Shown here: positions 37,722 through 49,900 of the stretch, in pieces
How the letters are laid out: each line of letters begins with the position of its first letter
How positions within the stretch are numbered: position 1 is the stretch's first letter
From: Scylla paramamosain
Taxonomy: Eukaryota; Arthropoda; Malacostraca; Decapoda; Portunidae
Direction of reading: 5' to 3'
Assembly: GCF_035594125.1 (NCBI RefSeq)
Contig: NC_087190.1
Location: 8,421,539-8,485,538 of the forward strand
DNA length: 64,000 bases
Made by a program: the position numbers and the translations under genes
The notes under the pieces: generated by a model
Told to the model about the DNA's origin: nothing
The model's input: only the letters and a program-made list of their open reading frames with translations
Database searches by the model: none

Positions 37722-40700
37722 ACTAATATTATTTTTTTCCCATATAAAGCTAGTTTTGCATGGAATTTGGGGTTTTCGTAACTAAGAATGTGAAAAACAC
37801 TCAAAATACACACATTTAGTAAGGTTGTTCTGTTTCTTAATTAAAAGTGTAATTCATGAGTTTCAGCATTTTGGTATGTAAAAAACTTCTTTATGTACAC
37901 GAGCTTTTGAGTTTTTTGCCTTGTTGTGCTTGTGAAACTATAAAACACTCATTATACACGTTTCTCGTAATGTCCTTTTCTTTCCTAATATAGAGTACGT
38001 TTCATCCATTTTCGCATTTTTTTGTAGGTAACGAGCTCAAAAACACATTAAAATATATCTTTTTGGTAATGTTATTCTATTTCTTCATATTGGTTGATTT
38101 GCATCCGTTTTAGCTTTTTTCTACGTAAATCACTGAAAAGACACGTTTTCAGTAATATTCTTGAATTTGCTGAAAACACACTCTAAAGACAGGTTTCTGG
38201 TAAAGTCGAGTAATTTCTCCATATAGGTGGCTTTGCATGCACTTCAGGGTTTGGTACATAACTCCGGAAAAAAGCTAATTTTTTTTTTATAATGATTTTT
38301 TTTACAAAATTTTCCAGAATTTTTCCAGAATTTTGGTATCTCGGTACCTATGAAGATGAATAACAAAATTATTTTTTTTTTTATAAAGTGTTATTTGTGA
38401 GTTTTAGCTTTTTGGTACTTAAGGAACTTAAAAACACTTATAATACACGATTTTCGTAATGTCCTTTTCTTATAGAAACATAGGGTTCTTTACATGTTTT
38501 TATAGGTAACATGATCAAAAACACTCAAAATACATATTTTTGGTAATGTTATTCTGTTTTTCCATAAAGGGTGTTTTACATGCGTTTTAGCGTTTTGGTA
38601 TGTAAGGAGTTAAAAAACACTTAGAGGCAAGTTCTTCGTAAAAGTTGGTTTTATTCCAAAGTAATGTGATTGTTCTGCTTTTTAGTGCTTTGTTGCATAT
38701 CACGCTCAAAAACATTTAAAAGACACTTTTCTGGTAATGTCATTTTTTTTCCCACATAAAGCTAGTTTCGCATGTAATTTGGCATTTTCGTAATTATGAA
38801 TGTGAAAAACACTCAAAATACACAATTTGGAAGGGTAGTTCTGTTTCTCGATTAAAAGTGTTAGTCATGCATTTCTTCACTTTGGTATGTAAGAAACTTT
38901 TCTATATACACGAGTTTTTGCGTTTATTGCCTTGTGGTTCTTGTGAAACTATAAAACACTCATTATACACGTTTCTTGTAATGTTCTTTTGATTCCTAAT
39001 ATAGAGTGTTTTCCATCCTTTTTTGCATTTTTTGTAGGTAACAAGATTAAAAACACTCAAAACATATCTTTTTTGGTAATGTTATTCTATTTCTTCATAT
39101 TGGTTGGTTTGCATCCGTTTTAGCGTTTTTCTTCGTAAATCTCTGAAAAGACTCGTTTTCAGTAATATTGTTGAAATTGCTTTGAAATTTGGTAGATAAC
39201 TCCCGAAAAAGATAAAATTATTTTATTATAATTTTTTTTCTTTACCTAACTTCCCTGAATTTTGCCAGAATTTTAGCATCTCGGTACCTATGAAGATGAA
39301 TAACAAAAAAAAAAAAATTGCATTCATTTATTTATTTATTTTTTCTCTTTAAAGAGTGTTATTTGTGTGTTTTAGCTTTTTAGTACTTAAGGAACCTAAG
39401 AACTCTCATAATACACAATTTTCGTAATATCCTTTCGTTTTACAAACATAGGGTTCTTTGCATGTATTTAAGCGTTTTTATAGGTAACATGATCAAAAAC
39501 ACTTAAAATTCATGTTTTTGGTAATGTTATTTTGTTTCTCCATAAGGGTGTTTTGTATGCGTTTTAGCGTTTTGTTATGTAAGGAGTTAAAAACATTTAA
39601 AGACATGCTTTTGGTGAAAGTTGGTTTTATTCCCATGTGATGTGATTGTTCTGCTTTTTAGTGCTTTGTTGCATATCATGCTCTAAAACACTTAAAAGAT
39701 TCTTTTCTGGTAATGTCATTTTTCCCACATAAAACTAGTTTTGCAAGTAATTTCGGATTTTCGTAACTAAGAATGTGAAAAACACTCTAAATGCTCACAT
39801 TTGGTAAGATAGTCCTGTTTCTCAATTAAAAGTCTTATTCATGAGTTTCAGAATTTGGGAATGTAAGAAACTTCTTTATATACACGAGTTTTTGAGCTTT
39901 TTGCCTTGTGGTTCTTAGGAAACTATAAAACACTTATTATACACGTTTCTCGTAATGTCCTTTTGCTTCCCGATATAGAGTGCTTTCCATCCATTTTTGC
40001 GTTTTTTGTTGGTAACAATTTCAAAAACACTCAAAATATACCTTTTTGGTAATGTTATTCTATTTCTTCATTTTGGTTGGTTTGCATCCGTTTTAGCGTT
40101 TTTGTAAGTAAAACACCAAAAAAACAAGTTTTCAGTAATTGTGTTTTGGATTCCGATATAGATTGACTTCCTTGGGTTTTATCGTGTTGGTTCCTAACAT
40201 GCTGAAAAACACTCATAAGCCAGTTTTCTGGTAAAGAGGTTTAATTTCCCCACATAGGTGGCTTTGCATGCACTTTAGGGGTTTGGTACATAACAGTCCG
40301 AAAAAAAAAAAAGCTAAATTTAACTTTTTTGATAATGTTATTATTTCATATAATTTCCTGAACTTTGCCCGAATTTTGGCACCTCGTTACCTGTGAATAT
40401 GAATAAGAATGAAAAAAAAAATGTCGTATTTTTGTATTTATTTATTTTTTTTCTCAATAAAGTGTGTAATTTGTGGCTTTTACTTTTTCGTACTTAATGA
40501 ACTTAAAAACACTCATAATACACGTTTCTCGTAATGTCCTTTCGTTTCCCAAAAATAGGGTTCTTTGCATTTATTTAAGCGGTTTTATTGGTAACATGAT
40601 CAAAAACACTCAAAATACATGTTTTTGGTAATGTTCTTCTGTTTCACCATAAAGTGTATTTTGCATGCGTTTTAGTGTTTTGGTATATAAGGAGCTCAAA

Positions 40701-41678
40701 AACACTTAAAGGCAAGTTCTTGTTAAAAATTGGTTTTATCCCAATGTAAAGTGTTTGCCCTGCTTTTTAGTGCTTTACTGCATAACACGCTCAAAAACAC
40801 TCAAAAGACATTTTTCAGGTAATGTCATTTTTTTCCCACATAAAGCTGGTTTTGCATGCAATTTGGGGTTTTGGTAACTAAGAATGTGAAAAGCACTCAA
40901 AATACACGCATTTAGTAGGATTGTTCTGTTTCTCAATAAAGAGTGTTGTTCCAGAGTTTCAGCATTTTAAAATGTAAGAAACTTCTCTATATACACGAGT
41001 TTTTGTGTGTTTTGGCTTGTAGTTCTTGTGAAACTATAAAACATTCATTATACACGTTTCTCGTAATGTCCTTTTGCTTCCCATTATAGAGTGTTTTCCA
41101 TCCATTTTCGCGTTTTTTGTAGGTAACAATTTCAAAAACACTCAAAATATACCTTATTGGTAATGCTATTTTATTTTTTTCATATTGGTTGGTTTGCATC
41201 CGTTTTAGCGTTTTTCTACGTAAAACACCGAAAACACACGTTTTTAGTAATTTTGTTTTGGATTCCCATATAGATTGACTTCCATGTAATTTATCGTGTT
41301 GGTTCCTAAGATGCTGAAAAACACTCATAAGACCGTTTTCTGGCAAAGACGTTTAATTTCCCCTTATAGTTGGCTTTGCATGCACTTTAGGGGTTTGGTA
41401 CATAACAGTCCGAAAAAAAAGCTAAATTTAACTTTTTTGATAATGTTCTTATTTCACATAATTTCCTGAATTTTGCCCGAATTTTGGCATCTCGGTACCT
41501 GTGAAGATGAATAAGAAAGAAAAAATAAATATTGTAATTTTTTTTTATTTATTTATAGTTTCTCAATAAAGAGTGTTATTTGTGGCTTTTAGCTTTTTGG
41601 TAATTAATGAACTTAAAAACACTCATAATACACGTTTCTCGCAATCTCCTTTTGTTTCCAAAAAATACTATTCTTTGC

Positions 41679-41703
41679 ATACAATACAATACAATAATTC
41701 TTT
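41679..41703. repeat. Short ACAAT pentamer repeat
   Basis: TTCTTTGCAT is followed by about three ACAAT/ATACA units and then a second TTCTTTGCAT before AAGCG. The usual HOR sequence here is GCATGTATTTAAGCG, so this is a small local duplication with slippage. Confidence 0.75.
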
Positions 41704-42923
41704 GCATTAAGCGTTTTTATATGTAACATGATCAAAAACACTCAAAATACATGTTTTTGGTAATGTTAATCTGTTTCACCATAAAGAGTATTTTCCATAC
41801 GTTTTAGTGTTTTGGTATATAAGGAGCTCAAAAACACTTAAAGGCAAGTTCTTGGTAAAAATTCGTTTTCCTCCAATGTAATGTGATTGCCCTCCTTTTT
41901 AGTGCTTTATTGCCTATCACGCTGAAAAACACTCAAAAGACACTTTTCTAATAGTCTTTTTTTTTCCCAGAAATCTATTTTCGCAAGCAATTTGGAGTTT
42001 TGGTAACTAAGAATGTGAAAAGCACTCAAAATACACGCATTTATTAAGGTTGTTCTGTTTCTCAATTACGAGTGTTATACATGAGTTTTAGCATTTTTGT
42101 ATCTAGGAAACCTCTCCATGTACACGAGATTTTGCGTTTTTTGCCTTGTGGTTCTTTTGAACTATAAAACACTCATTATACACTTTTTTTGCAATGTCCT
42201 TTTGTTTCCCAACATAGAGTGCTTTGCATCAATTTCCGCGTTTTTTGTAGGTAACAAGCTCAAAAACACTCAAAATATATCTTTTTAGTAACGTTTTTCT
42301 TTTTATTGATATTGGTTGTTTTGCTTCCGTTTTAGCGTTTTTCTACGTAAAACACTGAGAAAACCCGTTTTCAGTAACTTTGTTTTGGATTCCCATATAG
42401 AGTGAGTTCCTTATTATTTATTGTTTTTGTGCCTAACATGCTAAAAAAAAAACACTCAAAACACAGATTTCTGGTAAGGTCGTTTAATTTCCTCATATAG
42501 GAGGCTTTGCATGCACTTTAGGGTTTGGTACATAACAGTCCGAAAAAAAAGCTGAAATTAACTTTTTTGATAATATTTTTTTATCATATGATTGCCCTGA
42601 ATTTTCCCAGATTTTTTCCATCTCGGTACCTATGAAGATGAATAACAAAAAAAAAAAAAAAAATCCTATTTTTTTATTTTTTTATTTTTTATTTTCTAAA
42701 TAAAGAGTGTTATTTGTGGGTTTTAGGTTTTTGGTACTTAAGGAACTTAAAAAACACTCATAATACACGTTTCTCTTAATGTCCTTTTGTTTCCCAAACA
42801 TAATGTTCTTTGCATGTATTTAAGCGTTTTTATAGATAACATTTTAAAAAACACTCAAAATACATGTTTTTGGTAATGTTATTCTGTTTCTCCATAAAGT
42901 TTTGCATGCGTTTTAGCTGTTTG

Positions 42924-42975
42924 GTATATAAGTATATAAGGAGCTCAAAAAAAGTATATAAGGAGCTCAAAAACA
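42924..42975. repeat. 22-bp local tandem duplication
   Basis: GTATATAAGGAGCTCAAAAA occurs at 42932 and again at 42954, preceded by an extra GTATATAA at 42924. Other HOR units have this string once. Confidence 0.88.
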
Positions 42976-45900
42976 CTTAAAGGCAAGTTTTTGGTATTAA
43001 TTGGTGTTATTTTAATGTAATATGATTGCCCTGCTTTTTAGTGCTTTATTGCCTATCACGCTCAAAAACACTCAAAAGACACTTTTCTGGTAAAGTCATT
43101 TTTTATTCCCACAAATCTATTTTCGCATGCAATTTCTGGTTTTGGTAACTAAGAATGTGAAAAGCACTCAAAATACACGCATTTAGTAAGGTTGTTCTGT
43201 TTGTGAATTAAGAGTGTTATTCATGAGTTTCAGCATTTTCGTATCTAGGAACCTTTTCCATATACACGATTTTTTGTGTTTTTTGCCTTTTGGTTCTTTT
43301 GAACTATAAGAAAAACTCAATATACACTTTTCTTACAAAGTCCTTTTGTTTTCTAATATAGAGTGCTTTGCATCAATTTTCGCGTTTTTTTTTTTGTAGG
43401 TAACAAGCTCAAAAACACTCAAAATATACATTTTTGGTAATGCTTTTCTATTTCTTGATATTGGTTGGTTTGCATCCATTTTAGCATTTTTCTATGTAAA
43501 ACACATAAAAAACACGTTTTCAGCAACTTTGTTTTGGATTCTCATATAGAGTGAGTTCCTTATTATTTATCGTTTTGGTGCCCAACATGCTGAAAAAACA
43601 CTCAAAAAACAGATTTCTGGTAAGGTCGTTTAATTTCCTCATATAGGAGTCTTTGGATGCATTTTATGGTTTGGTACATAAAAGTCCGAAAAAAAGCTAA
43701 AATTAACTTTTTTTTATAATTTTCTTTGATTATATAATAGCCCTGAATTTTCCCAGAATTTTGGCATCCCGGTACCTCTGCAGATGAATAACAACAAAAA
43801 AAAATCCTATTTTTTTATTTTTTTACTTTTTTTTCTAAATAAAGAGCGTTATTTGTGGGTTTTAGCTTTTTGGTATTTAAGGAACTTAAAAACACTTATA
43901 ATAAACATTTCTCGTAATGTCCTTTCGTTTCGCGAACATAAGGTTCTTTGCATGTATTTAAGCGTTTTTATAGATAACATGATCAAAAACACTCAAAATA
44001 TAAGTTTTTGGTAATTTTATTCTGTTTCTCCATAAAAAGTATTTTCCATGCGTTTTAGCGTTTTGGTGTGTAATGACCTCAAATACACTTGAAGGCAAGT
44101 TCTTGGTAAAAGTTGTTTTTATTCCCATGTAATGTGATTGCCCTGCTTTTTATTGCTTTATTGCCTAACACGCTCAAAACACTCTAAAGACACTTTTCTG
44201 GTAATATCATTTTTTTCCCACATAAAGCTAGTTTTGCATGGAATTTGGGGTTTTGGTAACTAAGAATGTGAAAAAAACTCAAAACACAGGCATTGATAAG
44301 GTTGTTCTATTTTTTAATTAAAAGTGTTATTCATGAGTTTCATCATTTTGGTAGGTAAGAAACTTTTCTAATACACACATTTGGTAAGGTATTTCTGTTT
44401 CAAAATTAAAAGTGTTATTCATGAGTTTCATCTTTTTGGTATGTAAGAAACTTCTTTATGTACACGAATTTTTGAGTTTTTTACCTTGTGGTTCTTGTCA
44501 AACTATAAAACACTCATACACGTTTCACGTAATGTCCTTTTCTTTGCCAATATCAAGTACCTTCCATCCATTTTTGCATTTTTTTGTAGGTAACAAGCTC
44601 AAAAACACATCAAAATATATCTTTTTGGTAATGTTATTCTATTTCTTCTTATTGGTTGGTTTACATCCGTTTTAGCGTTTTTTTAAGTAAATCACTGAAA
44701 ACACATGTTTTCAGTAATATTGTTGAAATTGCTGAATAAACACTCAAAGAACAGGTTTCTGGTAAAGTCGTGTAATTTTCCGATATAGGTGGATTTGCAT
44801 GCACTTCAGGGTTTGTACATAACTCCGGAAAAAAGCTAAAATTATTTTTGTTTATACTGATTTTTTTTTACAAAATTTTAATGAATTTTGCCAGAATTTT
44901 GGCATCTCGGTACCTATGAAGATAAATAACAAAAAAAAAAATGTTTTTTCTCTCTATAAAGAGTGTTATTTGTGGGTTTTAGCTTTTTGGTACTTAAGGA
45001 ACTTAAAAACACTCAAAATACACGATTTTCGTAATGTCCTTTTGTTATACAATCATGAGGTTCTTTACATGTATTTAAGCGTTTTTATAGGTTACATGAT
45101 CAAAAACATTCAAAATACATGTTTTTGGTAATGTTATTCTGTTTCTCCATAAAGGATGTTTTGCATGCGTTTTACCGATTTGGTATGTAAGGAGTTAAAA
45201 AAACACTTAAAGGCAAGCTCTTCGTAAAAGTTGGTTTTATTCCCATGTAATGTGATCATTCTGCTTTTTAGTTCTTTGTTGCATATCACGCTCAAAAACA
45301 CTACAAAAGACACTTTTTTGGTAATGTCATTTTTTTTTCCCACATGAAGGTAGTTTCGCATGTAATTTGGCATTTTCGTAATTAAGAATGTGAAAAACAT
45401 TCAAAATACACAATGTGGTAAGGTAGTTCTGTTTATCGATTAAAAGTGTTATTCATGCATTTCATCATTTTGGTATGTAAAAAATTTCTCTATATACACG
45501 AGTTTTTGCGTTTATTGCCTTGTGGTTCTTTTAAAACAATAAAACACTCATTATATACGTTTCTCGTAATGTCCTTTTGTTTCCTAATATAGAGTGCTTT
45601 ACATGCAGTTTTGCATTTTTTTGTAGGTAACAAGCTCAAAAACACTCAAAATATATCTTTTTGGTAATGTTATTCTATTTCTTCATATAGGTTGGTTTCT
45701 ATCTTCTTTAGCGTTTTTCTACGTAAAACACTGAAAAGGCACGTTTTCAGTAATTTTGTTTTGGATTCACATATTGACTGACTTCCATATTATTTATCGT
45801 TTTGGTGCCTAACATGCTGAAAAACACTGAAAAGACAGGTTTCTGGTAAAGTCGTTTAACTTCCCTATATAGGTGGCTTTGCATGCACTTAAGTTTTTGG

Positions 45901-46432
45901 TACATAAGAAATCGAAAAAAAAAGCTATAATTAACTTTTTTGGTAATGTTCTTTTTTCCACATAAATTCCCTGAATTTTGGCAGAATTTTGGCATATCGG
46001 TACCTATAAGGATGAATAACAAAAAAAAAAAAAATCCCATTTTTTAATTTTTTTGTTTATTATTTTTTCCTAAATAAAAAGTGTTATTTGTGGTTTTTAG
46101 CTTTTAGGTACTAAAGGAACTTAAAAAAATAATCATAATATACGTTTTTCGTAATGTTTTTTCGTTTCCCAAACATAAGGTTCTTTGCATGTATTTAAGC
46201 GTTTTTATAGATAACATGATCAAAAACACTCAAAATACAAATATTTCGTAATATTATTCTGTTTGTCCATAAAATGTATTTTGCATGCGTTTTAGCGTTT
46301 TGGTATGTAAGGAGCTCAAAAAATACTTAAAGGCAAGTTCTTGCTAAAATTTGGTTTTATTCCCATGTAATGTGATTGCCCTTCCTTTTTAGTGCTTTAT
46401 TGCGTAACATGCTCAAAAACACTCAAAAGACA

Positions 46433-46910
46433 TGCAAGGCCTCGCATATGAGGAAATTAAACACCTTACAAGAAATCTGTCTTTTGAGTGTTTTTCAGCA
46501 TGTTAGGTACCAAAACGATAAATAATAAGGAACTCACTCTATGTGGGAATCCAAAAGAAAATTACTGAAAACGTGTCTTCTCAGTGTTTTACGTAGAAAA
46601 AACGCTAAAACTGATGCAAACCAACCAATATCAAGAAGCAGAAAAACATTACCAAAAATGTATATTTTGAGTGTTTTTGAGCTTGTTACCTACAAAGAAA
46701 CGCAAAAATTGATACAAAGCACTCTATGTTGGGAAACAAAGGGACATTGCGAGAAAAGTGTATAATGAATGTTTTATAGTTAAAAAAAAAAAACACAATG
46801 CAAAAAACGCAAAAACTCGTGTATATGAAGAAATTTCCTAGATACCAAAATGCTGAAACTCATGAATAACACTCTTAATTGAGAAACAGAACAACCTTAC
46901 TAAATGCGTG
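46433..46910 (-). repeat. Inverted island inside the HOR array, copy 2
   Basis: A reverse-orientation HOR segment parallel to 26468-26919. Both show CCTTAC.AGAAATCTGTC, CGATAAATAATAAGGAAC and CTAAATGCGTGTC. Both left junctions fall in AAAGACATGCAA after a plus-strand CAAAAACACT. The island is about 25 bp longer here, mainly from ATTTCCTAGATACCAAAATG near 46835 that copy 1 lacks. Confidence 0.85.
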
Positions 46911-49900
46911 TCAAAAACACTAAAAGGTAAGTTCTTTGTAAAAGTTGGTTTTATTCCCATGTAATGTGATTGCCCTGCTTTTTAGTGCTTTATTGCCTAA
47001 CATGCTCAAAAACACTCAAAGACACTTTTCTGGTAATGTCATTTTTTTCCCATATAAAGCTAGTTTCGCAGGGATTTTGGGTTTTGGTAACTAAGAATGT
47101 AAGAAAACACTCAAAATACACGTATTTAGTAAGGTTGCTCTGTTTCTTGATTAAGAGTGTTATTCATGAGTTTCAGCATTTTGGTACCTTAGAAACTTCT
47201 CCACACAGACTAGTTTTTGCGTTTTTTGCCTTGTGATTCTGGTGAAACTATAAAACACTCATTATACACGTTTCTCGTTATGTCCTTTTTTTTTCCTAAT
47301 ATACAGTGCTTTGCATCCATTTTTGCGTTTTTTTTTTTATGTAACAAGCTCAAAAACACACAAAATATACTTTTCTGGTAATGTTATTCCATTTTTTTTT
47401 TCATATTCGTTGCTTTGCATCCGTTTTAGCGTTTTTCTACGTAAATCTTTTAAAAGACACGTTTTCAGTAATTTTGTTTTGGATTTCCATATAGAGTGAC
47501 TTTCATATTATCTATCGTTTTGGTGCCTAACATGCGGAAAACCACTCAAACGACAGGTTTCTTGTAAAGTCGTTAAATTTTCCCAAATAGGTGGCTTTGC
47601 ATACACTTTATGGTTTGGTATATAACTCCGAAAGAAAAAGGAAAAATTTACTTTTTCGATAATGTTTTTTTTTCCACAAAATTTCCCTGAATTTTGGCAG
47701 AATTTTGGCATCTTGGTACCTTTGAACATCAATAACAAAAAAATTAAAAATGCTATTTATTTATTTATTTATTTTTTATTTTTTCTCTATAAAGAGTGTT
47801 ATTTGTAGGTTTTAACGTTTTGGTACTTAAGGAACTTAAAAACAGTCAGAATACACGTTTCTCGTAATGTCCTTTCGTTTCCCAAATATATGGATCTTTG
47901 CATGTATTTAAGCGTTTTTATAGGTAAAATGATAAAAAACACTCAAAACACTTGTTTTTGGTAATGTTATTCTGCTTCTCCATAAAGGAGTGTTTTGCAT
48001 GCGTTTTAGCGATTTGGTATGTAAGGAGCTGAAAAACACTTCAAGGCAAGTTCTTGGTAAAAGTTTGTTTTATTCCAATGTAATGTGATTGCCCTGCTTT
48101 TTAGTGCTTTATTGCCTAACACGCTCATAAACACTCAAAAGACATTTCTGGTAATGTCATTTTTTTTCACACATAAAGCTAGTTTCGCATGCTATTTGGG
48201 GTTTTGCAAACTAAGAATGTGAAAAAAACTCTCAAAATACACACATTTGGTAAGGTAGTTCTTTTTCTCAATTAAAAGTGTTATTCATGAGTTTTAGCAT
48301 TTTGGTATGTAAGAAACTACTCTATATACACGAGTTTTTGCGTTTTTTGTCTTGTGGTTCTTGTGAAACTATAAAACAATCATTATACACGTTTCTCTAA
48401 ATGTCCTTTTTTTCTTCCCAATATAGAGTGCTTTTACATCCATTTTCTCGTTTTTTTGTAGGTAAAAAGCTCAAAAAGACTTTTTGGTAATGTTATTCTA
48501 TTTCTTCATATTCGTTGCTTTGCATCCGTTTTAGCGTTTTTTCTACGTAAAACACTGAAAAGACACGTTTTCAGTAATTTTGTTTTGGATTCACATATTG
48601 ACTGACTTCCATATTATTTATCGGTTTGGTGCCTAAAATGCTGAAAAACACTGAAAAAACAGGTTTCTGGTAAAGTCGTTTAATTTCTTCATATAGGTGG
48701 CTTTGCATGCACTTTAGGGTTTGGTAAATAATCCGAAAAAAAGCTATAATTAACTTTTTTGATAATGTTCTTTTTTCCACATAAATTCCCTGAATTTTGG
48801 CAGAATTTTTTTTTTTTTTTTTTTTTCTCTTTAAAGAGTGTTATTTGTGGGTTTTAACGTTTTGGTACTTAAGGAACTTAAAAACAGTCATAATACACGT
48901 TTCTCGTAATGTCCTTTCGTTTCCCAAAGATAGGGTTCTTTGCATGTATTTAAGCGTTTTTATAGGTAACATGATCAAAAACACTTAAAACACATGTTTT
49001 TTGTAATGTTTTTCTGCTTCTCCATAAATGAGTGTTTTGCATGCGGTTTTGCGTTTTGGAATGTAAGGAGCTCAAAAACACATAATGGCAAGTTCTTGGT
49101 CAAAGTTGGTTTTATTCCCATGTAATGTGATTGCCCTGCTTTTTAGTGCTTTATTGCCTAACACGCTCAAAAAACACTCAAAAGACACTTCTGGTAATGT
49201 CATTTTTTCCCACATAAAGCTAGTTTCGCATGCTATTTGGGATTTTGCTAACTAAGAATGTGAAAAGCACTGAAAATACACGCTTTTGGTAAGATTGTTC
49301 TGTTTCTCAATTAAGATTGTTATTCATGAGTTTCAGCATTTTGGTATCTAAGAAACTTCTTTATATACACGAGTTTTTGCGCTTTTTTGCCTTGTGGTTC
49401 TTGTGAACCACAAGTTCTTTTGCTTGAAAATAATAAGACACTTATTATACACGTTTCTCGTAATGTCCTTTTGTTTCCCAATAGGGAGTGCTTTGCATCC
49501 ATTTTCACCTTTTTTGTAGGTAACAAGCTCAAAAACACTCAAAATATAGCTTTTTTGTAATGTTATTCTATTTTTTTTCATATTGGTTGGTTTACATCCG
49601 TTTTAGCTTTTTTGTACGTAAAACACAGAAAAGACACTTTTTCAGTAATTTTGTTTTGGATTCCCATATAGAGTGACTTCCATGTTATTTATCGTTTTGG
49701 TGCCTAACATGCTGAAAAACACTCATAAGACAGTTTTCTGGCAAAGACGTTTGATTTCCCCATATAAGTGGTTTTGCATGCACTTTAGGGTTTGCTACAT
49801 AACAGTCGAGAAAAAAAAAAAACTAAAATTAAATTTTTTGATAATGTTCTTATTTCACAAAATTTCATGAATTTTGCTCGAATTTTGGCATCTCGGTACC

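Larger units (their letters stand above)
37594..46432 (+). repeat. Higher-order-repeat satellite array, fourth segment
   Basis: HOR landmarks start at 38343, 39283, 40386 (GTTACC variant), 41494, 42625, 43771, 44909 and 45999. The spacings are 940, 1103, 1108, 1131, 1146, 1138 and 1090 bp. The 38.3, 39.3 and 44.9 kb units carry the short CTCCGG or CTCCCG variant like those at 20.7 and 21.7 kb. The 40.4 kb unit carries the same CCTGAACTTTGCCCG variant as the 22.8 kb unit. No gene is seen. Confidence 0.87.
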
